From Ascidia mentula (Eukaryota > Chordata > Ascidiacea > Phlebobranchia > Ascidiidae), in the NCBI GenBank assembly GCA_947561715.1, contig OX387200.1, forward strand, positions 436,501 to 500,500: a stretch of 64,000 nucleotides of DNA, written 5' to 3'. Position numbers and translations under genes: made by a program. The notes beneath the pieces are model-generated. The model was not told the origin of the DNA, searched no databases, and saw only the letters and a program-made list of their open reading frames with translations. Below are positions 10,601-23,200 of this stretch, one piece after another. The stretch's first letter is position 1; each line of letters starts with the position of its first letter.

Positions 10601-13336
10601 TTGCTGCGCTGCATGCAGGGCCACTGTTTTATTTTAAATATATTTTGATTCCTTTGCGTACATGAATGATTTGAGACATGGAGTCTGACGACCAGACTAG
10701 TGACCAGCGTGCGACAACATGGTCCCCACAAAATTGCATGGCTGTTTGGCTGATAAGGTCGATTATGTCGAAACAGTGGCCCTGTATGCAGCTGGAGCTC
10801 TGCTCTGTACAAAAGTCCCTGCAAAAAAAACGCTAACATGTTTCCAACTCTGGGCCTTTGAAGTTTGTTGTTATGATTTGCCACAAGCGAGCGTGCAGCA
10901 AATATTAAACCGTGTTATCCGCTGAAGCGTGACCGAGTGAAAGGAGGTGGATAAATTCCAAGTGTTGTTGACGGGTCGTTCAACTGCTGTTACCTGGTAA
11001 AAATGTCTAAACTCATTAACTTTTTGTTTGTCTATTGTATTTTGACACGCTTCATCGCACATTGTAGCACCTCACGTGACAATGGGTTCAGATATAAATC
11101 GATATAATATTTTTAGTTTGGCGGGCTTGAGGCTGTGATCACCGGATTTTCCGATGAGTTTCCGAACACGATCGGAAAACATCGGGAAAAGTTCGTCTTC
11201 GTGTTTCTTTGCATCAGTTTTCTTCTCGCTTTATCTACCACAACATACGGGGGAGCTTATCTTATTACTCTGCTTGAAGTTTACGCAACTGGACCTGCCA
11301 TCATGACTGTGGTTCTGATGGAGGCGATTTCTGTCAGCTGGTTTTATGGTCAGTGCTTTTGTGAATACCAAGTTTGGCGCAGTCCATTTCGCTCTTAATG
11401 CACTCCAGGAGTCAACCAACTTTTTTAACTAAGGGACACATATACATGCTGGTAGTAATGGGGGCCGAAAGCACGTTCAATGTAGGATAATTTATGCCTA
11501 CATGGTTTCCTGGTGCAGGAGATTTAAAAGCAATGCTTCTTACTTTCAGTGCCAAACAAACAAGATCTAAACAACAGAATTGCTTAACATGTGGTGATTT
11601 GTTAAATAAAATCGTAATTTAAAATCACAGTGTGGTGTAAACACCTTTTATCGTTTGGTGGATTTGACCCCCGGAACGTAGTTTGGTGGCCCCTGGTGTA
11701 AAGTGTTTGTTCCAATTTCCAATCTTTCATTTTGGCTCGTTAGTTATCATCCACGATGCCATATAGCACTTATGACAATACGGTACTCCCGCCACGTAAT
11801 AAGTTTTGTTATTTTGTTGTCACAAAAACCAGGTATCGACCGTTTGAGCGGAGACATAAAAGCAATGCTGGGATTCGGTCCGGGAATTTACTGGCGCCTC
11901 TGCTGGAAATATATTAGTCCTCTATTCCTTGGGGTAAGTTTGTCGGGACTGCCCCTATGCTGAAACTGGTTTAAAATGTTGTGCTACTCTTGTTAAGGGG
12001 GTAAAAAATTCTGGTTAAAATGGTTTCTTGGTATTTGGTTGAATCAGTGAAGTGTGACCTTTCAAGCTGAACGCAAATACCGTATGTTCGTTAATCGTCT
12101 ATCAATAATGTTTTATCTAAAAGTGAAAACCGTTCTGCAGAAATTGAATGGTTTTTATATCTTCATCTTAAAACATTACAAAATAATAAAAAAAAAGGTT
12201 ACATGTCAAAATGCCACTAATCCTGAATACCCCGTATGAGCATTAACCATTTTGCATAGTCATAGAGTTGCATACAGTAGCAGTGCGAACTATTTGTACC
12301 GTTGAGGTCACATCAGTGCAGCTGGTGACTGTGGAGCTAAACCAGCTTTTAAATTAGCAGGGGTAGAAATTTCAACCTTGTGGTAACTTTTCCATTGGTT
12401 GGGTGCTGAACAACGTAGTTTTTACAACTCTCGTACAATCTTCCCCTTTCAATCCGCAGAATTTATTTTAAACCTAACTTGGAATTCCCACTGTGCAATT
12501 CCTTAACGCCTCATACGTAACAATCAATCAGCTGTCAGCAAGGTTCGAACGTATAAAGACACGCACAACATCAATCCCTCTTCCCTTCCGTAATCACTGA
12601 CTTAACCTTTCACTGTAAGATAATTTTGGCACAAATTATCCTCTGACCTTTCGTCTTTCTGCATTACTTCGGGTAGGGCTGGAGAGAACTAGCGAAGCGT
12701 GAAATTACATCATGTTAACAAAGTTTTACCAGCCTTTATAACGCAACAATGACAAATGTTTGTGTCTCTGTAAACGTCATAATATAGCTTTCAATATTCA
12801 TTGTTGTGTTTTTTCTCATGCAACGCAGCCTGCTCATAAATATCACAAATAATCATGTCATGATGTAAGGAAGCTCTTTAGTCACATGACGTTCGTGATT
12901 GCCGCAGTTTATGATCGTGATGAGCGTGATTTTCACGAGCAACATTGAGATGGGGAGTTACAAGTATCCTGATTGGTCAACAGTTCTCGGTTGGATGATC
13001 ACGCTTTCATCAATCCTAATCATACCCTCTTACGCTCTTTACCGGTATCTCAACGAGATCGGGTCTCCCCAGCAGGTGGGGTAATTTTGTCAGCTTGTGT
13101 ATAGATTGTAACCACACAAAGACGGACTTATAATATATGGATTTTTTGCGATACCAAAGCAGCTTTGTTAATTTTTGTGTGAAATTTTTTTTTTTGCACA
13201 TTGTTATAGTGCTGTTTTTATAATTACGTCATAATGAATATTATTTCGACAGCGTTGCTTCACTTTGCTGCGCCCGGAAGTGGGGGGGCAAGGTCAACCG
13301 AGGGAATCGCTCGCCATGACGTCAGTACCAGAGTAG
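1661..13336 (+). CDS. SLC6A4: Serotonin-transporter-like SLC6 monoamine transporter
   Basis: Sodium- and chloride-coupled plasma-membrane reuptake transporter for a monoamine, with serotonin the best guess. Exons (phases agree throughout): 1661-1976, 2583-2762, 6886-7020, 7295-7382, 8307-8444, 9109-9247, 9401-9559, 9705-9784, 9850-9977, 10445-10557, 11117-11348, 11833-11933, 12908-13075, 13253-13336. The protein is about 686 residues; the alternative first exon at 5479-5749 gives about 611 (human SERT has 630). TM1 carries the monoamine-binding Asp in [14 protein letters not shown]3 has [17 protein letters not shown]2 has two Cys and N-glycosylation sites (NHT, NQS, NTS). TM6 has FFSLGPGFG, and TM8 has LGLDSS. 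Exon boundaries and the stretch [17 protein letters not shown] are closest to SERT, while parts of TM7 and TM10-11 look NET-like. One oddity is that TM7 reads YGQA where the family usually has Y-x-E-A. Family assignment is firm; substrate is inferred. Confidence 0.93.
4526..4607. repeat. Two-copy tandem repeat, period 46 bp
   Basis: The 34 bp beginning TACCCAGTGTTGCTTGG occurs at 4526 and again at 4572 without change, giving a direct duplication with a 46-bp period. It lies in the intron between the two alternative TM1 exons of the SERT gene. No function is apparent. Confidence 0.85.
5227..5425 (-). other. Two antisense copies of the Ciona spliced-leader sequence
   Basis: CTTATTCAAATAGAAT at 5410-5425 is the exact reverse complement of the 16-nt Ciona trans-spliced leader as I know it (ATTCTATTTGAATAAG). 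A 14-nt match, CTTATTCAAATAGA, lies at 5227-5240. On the minus strand the leader is followed by TTCTGG, not by a GT donor, so this is not an SL RNA gene. The full copy starts three bases after an acceptor-like TTTCCAG and would fall in the 5' UTR of the second SERT first exon. Its meaning is unknown. Confidence 0.6.
5479..5749 (+). CDS. SLC6A4: Alternative first coding exon of the SERT-like gene (second TM1 copy)
   Basis: This exon has its own ATG, an acidic N-terminus of about 54 residues, then [14 protein letters not shown] and the complete TM1, ending in phase 1 at a GT donor. That is exactly the phase needed to join exon 6886-7020. The exon at 2583-2762 ends in the same phase and encodes the same TM1 peptide, so only one of the two can be used in a working transporter. 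Over the last 82 nt the two exons differ at 19 positions and every change is silent, so both copies are old and both are under protein-level selection. A splice acceptor ends at 5407, 72 nt before the ATG, so the 5' end may be made by cis- or trans-splicing, or by a second promoter. Confidence 0.88.
5758..5830. promoter_or_regulatory. Pair of full CRE-like palindromes
   Basis: Directly after the alternative SERT exon, perfect TGACGTCA sites lie at 5770-5777 and 5814-5821. They sit within an imperfect direct repeat of the type GTGTGGTGTCACAATGGCTGG. CREB/ATF proteins bind TGACGTCA in animals. Whether these sites act on the downstream SERT promoter is inference, because the same palindrome is common across the whole window. 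Confidence 0.4.
6311..6510. repeat. Minisatellite, 5 copies of a 40-bp unit
   Basis: Five head-to-tail 40-bp units begin TCGTGCCATGTTTG at 6311, 6351, 6391, 6431 and 6471. They are almost identical, and the third has one C-to-T change. Each unit contains inverted 7-mers (CAAACAT and ATGTTTG), so it can fold back. The array lies in the SERT intron between the alternative first exon and exon 6886-7020. Near-perfect identity implies recent expansion, so copy number is probably polymorphic. Confidence 0.95.
7132..7190 (-). repeat. Dispersed repeat fragment (GGTCTCATCAG family)
   Basis: The fragment holds the reverse complement of a core found elsewhere in this window (GTTTCGACCTGTAAGGTCTC, then ATCAGTGCAGCTG), with a few changes. 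It lies in a SERT intron. Related copies occur near 8575, 10750, 12268 and 62212. Confidence 0.6.
8575..8738 (+). repeat. Dispersed repeat, longest left-side copy (GGTCTCATCAG family)
   Basis: The copy runs from GCTGCAGACAGG through CTGTTTCGACC, GGTCTCATCAG and CCACTTTGTGGT to CCAAACTAGGTACC. The same landmarks appear in the same order at 62212-62374. It has no coding capacity and is about 165 bp long. Size and spread suggest a SINE- or MITE-class element, but I cannot place the class. It lies in the SERT intron after exon 8307-8444. Confidence 0.7.
10750..10802 (-). repeat. Dispersed repeat fragment (GGTCTCATCAG family)
   Basis: The segment GATAAGGTCGATTATGTCGA followed by AACAGTGGCC matches the reverse complement of the family core, degenerately. 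It lies in the SERT intron after exon 10445-10557. Confidence 0.45.
12268..12420 (+). repeat. Dispersed repeat, degenerate copy (GGTCTCATCAG family)
   Basis: GAGGTCACATCAGTGCAGCTG and a later AACCTTGTGGTAAC with GTTGGGTGCTGAAC follow the order of landmarks in the copies at 8575 and 62212. It lies in the SERT intron before exon 12908-13075. Confidence 0.5.
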
Positions 13337-14257
13337 GACAACAATTACCACTGGGAAAAACTTTTGCCGGCAGATGGTGTCCGTGAGCGTGACGAGCAGT
13401 TTTGGTATTTGTTGTTTTCACTAAAAGTTTTGTGTTGCGGAACCGGAACTTGTACAGTCGACTCACACTGAAATTTGAACGCGGTTTGTGTAAAATGTTT
13501 TGTTACCGTAACGTTTTGTATCCTTGAGGTCCACAACTAACACAATTTCTGTTGAGTTATTAACAAGTATTGTCCTCGCATTTAGTCTTCGGCCTAAACA
13601 AACGCATTTTTCGGCAGCAAAACTGCGGAAATCTTCTTTACTTTATTTTTCACTTTCCGCTTGCATCGGGCACCAAAATTTTAGTAAAAGTGAAACTCTC
13701 ATAACAGGTCAAATTTTAACAAGAAATTATAAACGGGGATGAAATTATCCTCAATACTGGTTGTTCTCATCCTGATGCCACATGTTCTGTACATTACGTC
13801 AATATTATGCTGTTGTTGCTGTAATTCTGAATCCGACCCATTGTTGTCCGATGACGTCAATACAATTGTGTATATTCCAAGGGTACAAAGCAAACTTGTG
13901 GTTGGTTTCTCAATAAAGTTACCTTATTCAAACCATTATTTAATACTTCTAATTCTGTGCCCTCCTCTTCTATGATAGATTTGACATATCACGGAATGGG
14001 CACTCTCTGTTGTATGTATTTACAGGGTATTCCCCTCCATACTTGCAGAGAAACTTATAAATTTTATTATCCCGCCTGTTTATGAGTTCACGTGATCATT
14101 GTGCATAAGATTTATTGAATGATATCCGGATAAATACGTTTGAACACAAAACACACATAAGACCTCAAGATTTAAGTATTTTTTCGTTGGTTGTAATTCA
14201 AAACATAAATTTCTTCAGCCAATGTCATTTTGTTGCCACTACACTGAACAGCACAAT
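13337..14257. other. Convergent intergenic region between SERT (+) and the sushi gene (-)
   Basis: This is the shared 3' space of two converging genes. AATAAA at 13912-13917 (+) is a candidate polyadenylation signal for SERT. TTTATT at 14111-14116, read on the minus strand as AATAAA, lies about 140 nt beyond the sushi-gene stop and is a good candidate for that gene. No other gene is seen. Confidence 0.5.
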
Positions 14258-17200
14258 CTAGTTGAAATTGAAATTGGTGATCATGTCAATGATTTGTGTG
14301 TCAGTGAAATCAGCAACAGAACCAAGGAACCGGTCACATGACGTCATGCCTACACCGCAGGCAATTTGAGAGAGGTCTGTAAAAAAAATAAACTTAAACG
14401 TCTTTAACGTGGAGGTCTCAGACATGCTGTATGCACAGGGCGACGTATCAATATGATACATTTCCTCACCTAAAGATAGCTTAAGCTCAATACAAGGCTT
14501 AAATATAGATTGGCCTTTTGTGGTGTCAATTTTGCGATTGTTACGTCATTGTGAGCCATTATTAATTTGTAGATTGGAAGACGGCCGCCATTATTAGGAT
14601 GAACACAAATCGTTACGGTTTCTACTCTATTTTGTTGGTTGGCACTCTTGACCCTTAAGCCGGTTTGCAAAATTATATTTGGCCTCCGAGACCTCTGCAA
14701 TGGAGCGCGTCATTACATTTTCTCCCTGGTTTGGAAAAAACACGACCCAAGGATTTGTTAACATTGTTTATGAAGATTGGAGTTATTACTGCTGGTGATC
14801 TCTGCGGAATTCAACTCACAATCGCTGTTGCTGGCGAATCTGCCATCTGCCGATGGTACCAACGTCATGGTAAAGAACTCAGCGTTCCATAATGGTCTTT
14901 GCGTATCAATCGTCGTATAGGCAATCGCTTAACAAAGGAAAAATAAGTAAAATAGTCAATATTAAGTAGAAAAATGTAATGAAGTTGTGCTTTTAGAAAT
15001 ACAAAATTACCGTTATAATTTCCAGCAACGACACTGGTTTTGTTGGAATATGACAACCTTAGTTTTACGAAATGACGTTGCTTACTTTTAAAAATATTAA
15101 GAAGTGTGGAAACATCTTCAGCTATGAGGAGAATCACATTGACGTCACTATCATTTGTACCAAGAGCATAGTGGTGTGTGACGGCACAGTTCAACATCCC
15201 CGGAAGGTTAAAGGTTTGGCATTGATATTGCGTAGCGGCAATCTGGGCACAGGGTAGATAGAGTTTACTTCAATAAAAACAACTTAATTCACGAAACTTG
15301 GCAAAGCCACCGCAATATCCTCTAACCCAAAATATTATGAAAGATATAAAATATGCCGTGACGAATTTACAAAGCAGTGTATTGCAAATAAACTAAAATC
15401 ACCAGAAAAGTTCAATCTGTTTATGTTGCTATAATTTAATTTTAAAAACTTACGGCAGATGCGTAGTCCATTATTCCGAATTCTAACTCAATATAAACCG
15501 GGTCAAGACTGGCATTCGTGGGGCAACCTCCTGAATGTTGGTGAATGGCGTATTGAGAATTTGCAGCTGAAGAAAGCCAATCTCCGAGGCTGTTTCACAA
15601 CAAGGATGAAAAACACTCAAACGGATTATACATAGGATATTGTTACAATTTGGTTTTGTAACTTGACAAATGTTTGATAATACGTAACTTATATTCATTG
15701 TAATGTCCTGCAATTCGCATTAGAAATATGAACAAATATTATTATTTCATTAGATAGCCTACTTGTATGTAAATTACCTAGTGGCCAAGTCCAGTTCGCG
15801 GAAGAAGTTGGGAAAATTGGTTTCATTCACAGCTCCACCCTGTGAGAACGGCGCTATTAGCGTCAATTCTTGCTCCTTACTACTGCAACCATCCACGTTC
15901 AAGTTTCCATCAAATATGTACAGGAATTTAGCTTAGAAGAAAATATGGTTTCAATTTTCGGTGGTAAAAGGCTGAAAAATGTACACAGAACATTCGACTT
16001 TCATCCTATAAGTGTGAAGAGCTTATCTTAAACAAACAGTGACATCATAAATACAAGCCCAAAGTATCAAAGTCAGAAGGAACTGCAATAATCCAATTTT
16101 GGCGCAGACATATTTTGTTGGTCTATATATACCACTTCACACTAACCAGACATACAGCTGACCAGCGTGACAGTTTGGTGTTCCCACGTGCCAGCAGCCG
16201 TGCAGGTGTTAGAGTCATCTGTACCGGATTTCAAGAAGCCGTTGTTACAGTTGTATGTAATAGTAGCATTGACCTTGAAATCGGGGTCGTTTGTGACCGT
16301 ATAGTCTCCGTTTGTCAAATCCGGTGGTGGCCCACACCCTGAAAAATGTGGAAAGTTGATCATGGATGGGAAAAATAAAAAAATAATTAATCTAATCAAC
16401 AATAAGTCAACCGGGCAATTCAGCCAACAATTGTGGTTCGGCACCTGAACGATAAATTGTTCTATGACAACGCGTTGTTTCCTCTTTTGAGTTTAAATTT
16501 GCAAAGAATTCTTTATGAATATTTGGACGTGGAAACATTGGAATTTATAATATGTTGATGTGAAAAGTAGACCATATTGTTCAGTGAAGGTAAAAAGTTT
16601 ACCAATGGTTGAATAAATCCAAAGGTTGCAAAAAAAGACTGATGTAATATACCTGTAAGACAAGTTGGAAGGTTGCTGTCCAAACTCCACACCTCGCCGG
16701 AGCAAGTCGAAGTTACACCGCCCGATGTTACACTAGTTGGATTACTACATGTGTAATTAACTTGCTCGCCGTCCAAATATCGGGTTTTCGTTGGAGTAAA
16801 ATCCAGGTACCCTCCGTCTGCTGGTTGTCCACAGGCTGTTGTGTCATAAAACGTTTTGTTTTAATCCGAGGAAAAAATCATTATATTGTTTTAACTTTTA
16901 GTGACAAGTCGCGATATTAAAATTTGAGCAACTTTACCTGAAACTGTTTTATCAGATTAACCAACATACAACCTACATCAATATTTTAGATAGGTTTCAT
17001 CGTTTAACCTACGTCATTCATACAACCTACGTATAACTTCGCTCTGCAACTAAACTCAAACCACATACTTGTGACACAGGTTGGAGCAGATGCAAGATCC
17101 CATTCTCCATTCCCACCACATGTGGTTTGTTCGCCAACAAGGATGACACTGTCCGGGTTGGTGCAAGTGTAATTTGCAATGTCATTGACCTCGTAGAAAG

Positions 17201-20200
17201 TTTTAACGGGAGAGAATGAAACGTTACCACTCGATGGGGGAGAATCACAGGCTGTTATGGAAAAATACATGAGTAAAGCCTCAATAAGTTGTATGCATTT
17301 CTGCCACCCCTTCAGTTATGCGAAATATTTAATTTTATCGTCGTTAAGTGAGAAAGTGGACCGCGAGATTCAACTTTTAAACTGAACAACGACATTTTCT
17401 TGAACTCATTTTGAAATTTCGGCCCTCCCTGTATTGAGCTTCGGTTGTAGCTTTAATAAAAGTGGTGGAAGATTTATTTTGTTTTGGTTGACGTCAAACC
17501 CAGACATTTACAATTTTAACACAAAGTATTGACGTCAAACCCAGACAAACCCAGACAGGTGCAAAAATATTGTTATCATATATAAATACAAACAGATTTA
17601 TCAGTCTTGAGTCGACTCAAAACTTTGTCAAAATTGTAAATTCATTCATAATTGCTAGAAACCGTGGTCCTATGGGTTGCACCCAGTCGTGTGTTACATC
17701 TATTATCAGTATTTTTAAAATCAAGATGTATTTTACTCTGTCTGCAGGTTGGTAAAGTTGACAAGCTCCATCCATCGTCAGTACATTCCGTCGTTGCTTC
17801 GCCGAAGAGAGTTTCAGTAGCAGTAGAACAGGTGTAATTCAATCGATCGCCTTCGCGGTACATGCCTGACACAAAAGCGAGGCCGGTGCCCGCAGGTGGA
17901 TCAGAGCAAACTACAACAAAATGTGAACATATTTTTAATTGAGAGTTAAAAACGAAACGATCTAGTTGAAATATTTCTATTGCGCTGAAGTCTTAAACGT
18001 TTACAACTTTCTGCAGTGGATTAGGAACCAATGTTGGTGAAGCAAGGGTGTTTTCATGCAAGCAAGTTTACCTGCAGTGCACGTCGGAAGCACCTGCACT
18101 GACCATGTTCCGTTCAAACACTGCGTCATCATATCACCCGCAAACTCATCGGTTGGATCCAAACAGGTGTAGTTCACGAAAGTGCCGTTAGTGTATGTTG
18201 TTAGGTCGGGCGTGAAAACCAGTTCAGCGCTCGATTCAGGATCCGCACATTCTGCAGCAAATGGTAACTTTTGTAACACAAAATATAACTTCTGTTGCTA
18301 CCAAACAAATTGTATATCAGAATCCCTGCTCGTCTGGCAATAAGTTTATGAAAGTTGCATCAGAAGTTTTTCCGATCAGGTTGTTGTATAACATCAGCAT
18401 ACCAGGAAAGTTGCAACCAAACAAGAGCTTGTGTTGTGTGCAAAGTATTCACGACTCGGACAACTTTAGAATACAGAAGTTGAACGGACAAATATCGACT
18501 CGAATTTAAAATAAACCAATTCATCAAGGTTTGTTCATGATGTAAAGGATTAATGAACAGCCTTACCCCCAGAAAACAGAGGCACACACGGAGGTGGTTC
18601 GTCCAGAGTCCATTCTCCTGTTGGAAGACATTCACTCATCGCCTCGCCAGCAGGAATAAATGCAGAGTTTGAACAGGAGTAAGTTATGATTGTGCCTTCA
18701 GTGGTGGTAGAAGGGGAGATTGAGTAGGTGCTGTTGGATGGGGGTGAACCACAGTCTACCAATTACAATAATTAAAAGCTTGGATTAATGCATAAATATA
18801 ACTATATTTGCACGTAGTTTGACAATGGAAATGTTCCATTCGAGCTTTATTGTCATTTCCAGTGTGATATTTTTGTTTGATTGATTTTAATGACAGTTAA
18901 TAAACAACCCTAGCTCGCAATACATTAAGAATTCGAGTTTAATTAAACAAAACAATTTGATTTGTTTATTTAAAGACCTAGTTTGATGTCAATAACATGG
19001 GGCTGTCTTACTTAATTTTTTGCGCCACAAAACTTGCATATACAAGTGCACTTAAAGAGACACAAGAAGAGGCATTGTTTCGTCACAAAACAAAGATAAC
19101 CCCAAATTATCCCAAGCATTGTTAATCAGAATTACAACAATGAATCGCAGAGAAACGACGGGACGGCACTTCTACACCACTACAAGGATCGACATCGAAA
19201 CGTGTTTGCGGCACACACACCACTAGAACGGTGCTACAGTGTCACTTTCGTTTTACGTGCGTGTTCTTACACAACTGGTAGTTAATTGTGAGAAGGGTTG
19301 TGTTGCACACGGAGCGTCCTTAAGACAGAGATGAGCTTTTAGTAGGTGTGCTTTTACTCATTTTTGCGTTGTTTTTATAGACACTGATGATGCTTTAGAG
19401 CGAAATATATTTGTCTCACAAGATCCAATAGATTTTAACCCAGTAAACATATTTTCCAATGAACTCTCAGATATCACTCAGTCTGTGTGCTAATGGATGT
19501 TATTTAGTTAAATAATGTTACCGGCTGTGCAGGTTGGTAGCGTCCCCCAATGTCCAGTTGCGTTGCATGAAACCATTGATGAACCAACGAGTTGGCCGTT
19601 GCTGCAGTTGAATTCCACATTAACCCCTTCGATCGCTATAGGGGGAAGATTCGTTTGAAGTAGGATGTCTCTATCCGATGGCAGGGCCTCGCAAACTTTA
19701 TAGAAACGAAAAATGTTGTGAAGTGTAAAAATGTCTTGAAAGATTCTTGTTTGATGTTTCGGAAAAGTGAATTTCTGATATTATGCTAAGTATAAGTGTT
19801 GATGATGATGATTTAATCAAATCGCTTGGCAAATCCTAAATCTTCAATTAAAACAAATAATAGCAGAATCCTTACTTTTGGCACAGATTGGAGCTACTAA
19901 GTCTGACCATTCATTGTGGATGCATGTGTTTTCCTCTGCACCGACAAGCAAAAAACCATCATCACATACGTATGTGTAGACGGTTCCATTGGGAAAGGTC
20001 GTTGAGCCTGGAACATCTCCGTTCTCAGCAATCACAGGTAGATCGTCACAATCTGTACCAAAGAAAATACCAGAAAAGTATACATCACAATCGTAATTCA
20101 GACGTCATGAATGCCTGTATGGCAAAATTGTGGCACTATGAAATATTCCGGATGTTACATGCGATAGAGAAACACTTCATGTTAATCCAAACAGTTGTGA

Positions 20201-23200
20201 AGCGTGTTGGAGTTTTGGATGCAAAACGTACCTGTATTGCAAGCCGGGACGTCCAACCAGTGTCCAGATTCGTTGCACGAGGCATAGGTGTTACCCTCCA
20301 GTGTTCCGTGTACGCAAGTAAAAGTTACATTCACTCCTGTGGTTATGGTTGTTGGCGGATCAACCAACACCAGTAGTGACGTAGTTGGTGCAGCATCACA
20401 AACTAGTAAAAGTTTTGAAATACAAAAGTATTATTCACACAAGGACATAATGAGTAACAGTATAATGATACTAACTTCTGGTGCAACTTCCCGCCACACT
20501 GCTGCTCCATACGTTGTTCATGCAAGTGTTGTTATAGGGTGGAAGAAGAAGGTAATTCGCATTACAAGTATAATTGACAACAGATCCGTGTGTGTGGTTC
20601 CTGCCTGCTGGCTCGTTACCTCCATTTTCTGCCACGGTTGGCAAATCAACGCAATCTATGCGAAAAAATACAATTTCCCATTTATTTAAAATATGCAGAA
20701 ATTAAAAACTGCTGACATTAAAGTTCGACCCAGAAATGCAAACCCATTAGAAAGTTTCAACTTTTTACCGAGTTATTTTATCACCCGCAGTGGGAATCGA
20801 ACCCAGTACATTCTGCAGACCACCTATTGTTGGGGTTTCAGGGTACAAAAAGTCATGGCCGTGCACAATATGTAATGTGGGTCAGGATATCTAGTGGTGA
20901 CAAGTAGATTCGTTATTTATTCTAATTTGGTCAAGTAACTTGGTTGGGTGTTTTGTAACATCTGAAATGTTGTTTTGCTTCAATTATGTTAAGTTAATGT
21001 TTAACATCTTACCTCTGTCGCATAGAGGGGCAGGGTGGACCCAAACATTATCTCCAACACACACGTTTTCCTGCCAACCGACCAACGTACCCATCTGACA
21101 TGAATATGTCACATTGTCGCCTTGTACGTAGGGACCGCTTCCTTCAACCTGCACAAACTCGCCGGTAGGGGGCGCATTTGTACAATCTAAATACAGTTTT
21201 GAGTTCAGCGGGCGATTGGCAACACTAGCCAAGATATAAAATGCGTAAACATATTTAAAAACATATGAGTTTATTAATCATATGTTGCTTGTATTCAGAA
21301 GTTACCGCTGAATCCTGACAATGCTCGGCGGAACCCAACCACTGCTAGTATTTTTACCCTTATTCCCTTATATAGGGGCATACTTTGAAGCCACTTTCGC
21401 CACAACCAACAAAGCAATAATCCGGCACTGCAACCCATAATTTCATTCGAAAACTGACGCAAAATGGATTATCGCAAACAAACACAGCATATTCAACTGT
21501 ATTCAAAAGCCAACAATCAATTGCCTTAGGTTAACATTTACTTGTGCAGAAGTTGCAGGTTTTCCGGCATTCCTCTATGGCGATAGGCTTGTGGCTCGGT
21601 TCGTTGCAACGGGAACGCTCAACGTACAAATCACATGAAACTTGTGACACCACGTCACGACAAACTGACAAGAAAGATAAAATAGTTTGTGTTACTGCAG
21701 ATAACACGGGCAGCGCAAAACACGAAAATCTTGCAACTGCCACAAAGTTTTTCCACAAGAGCGTTAAACTTTTGCTGGTATTATAAAAGTACCTGTTACA
21801 CAATACGGTGCATTGTGGCTCCATTGGCCGTTGTTGCACACGATGGTAGCTTCTCCAACAAGTTCACGGTGCTGATTGCACTGGTAAGTTGCCTGCTCGC
21901 CATTGCGGTACATCCGGGACTCGGGGTTGGTTCCGTCACCTCTTAGTGAAGGTGGGGCAGAACATGCTCGCGCTATAGAAGTAACAGCGAAAGTATAAAA
22001 GGTTTCATACACCAACAAATTTAATATGAGAGAATGCATTCTGAAACCGTTATTTTTTATCCGGATTTAATTGGGAAAATTTGTTCTTTTTCGTATAGGA
22101 CTTTAAAATAGAAACGAAATCGTTCCAAAAATAATTCATGGCCGAAAGATTAATTTCTACCGATTTCATAATTGATTTCTCTATACCGGAACGTTCTGAT
22201 AGATTTGAGGAAGTTATACAAGCACAACTTCCCTACATGTATCACATGTCGGCAGTGCGACCAGGGTCCAGTTAAGCGATCCTCCCATATCTTGGCAAAT
22301 ACTGGTATCTTCTCCCACTGTCTCAGCCACAGGATCGTTGCATCTGTACGTTATAGAAGTGCCTTCGATCAGTGGAGGCATCGAATCGATGGAGAGAATG
22401 CTTGAGGTCGGTGGCGCCAAGCAAGCTAAATAGAGAACACAGCAACAGCTCATGAAGTTAGATAAATTATGTTCTAATGATGATAAATTTAAGAATGTTT
22501 TTTAGTGTTCCTGTACGTCCAATACGCAACGAAAACTAATTTTTGTTACGACAAACTTCTTACCTCTGACGCAGGATGGAGCTGTGTCCAATGACCAGGT
22601 ATGGTTGAATTGACAAGAAATTTCCTGCGGACCAACGAGGCCGTAGCCCATATCACACTCGTATCTCACTTTCACACCAACGGTTTGCGATACATCCAAT
22701 ATGACGTTACCGTTCACTGTCAAAGATGGAGGGGGAGGACACAGAATCGCTGCGGATATTTACATAAAGCATCAATCAAAAACGTATTAAAATAAGTCCC
22801 ACTGAAACCTATACACACATTCCACATATTTTGGGGACCACAAAAAAAATTAAAAATCATTTTATCATTTTGACTTGGATTACGTTAAAGACAATGAAAA
22901 TAATTGGGCATTTATTTTGTTTTGGGCAATTTGGGCATGTTCATTCACAAATGTATCATTTGTGGTCCTATGGCAACAAAACTAATACGTTGTAGACGAG
23001 TTTAATAACACAACATTAGTTATGGGCAAAACTTCAAACATGTGCTTACGGTCGCAGTATATTGGGTTGCAAGTTCCGAAACAGGGGTCGGCATAGACGG
23101 GATGGCTACAAAGCCCGAGATCCCGAACTGTGGCACACAATGTTGCATAGAGAGGATTAACAGCGCATTCTGAAAAAAGTGAGAATTATAAAATAAAATT

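Noticed and set aside
14377..15085. Extra exons of the sushi gene between 15085 and 14377
   Set aside because: Candidate pieces near 14880, 14690 and 14580 have poor acceptors and conflicting phases. The exon ending at 15086 joins 14376 directly in phase 1.
20760..20850. tRNA gene on the minus strand
   Set aside because: Only the T-arm is good. No D-arm or acceptor stem is found at the right spacing.
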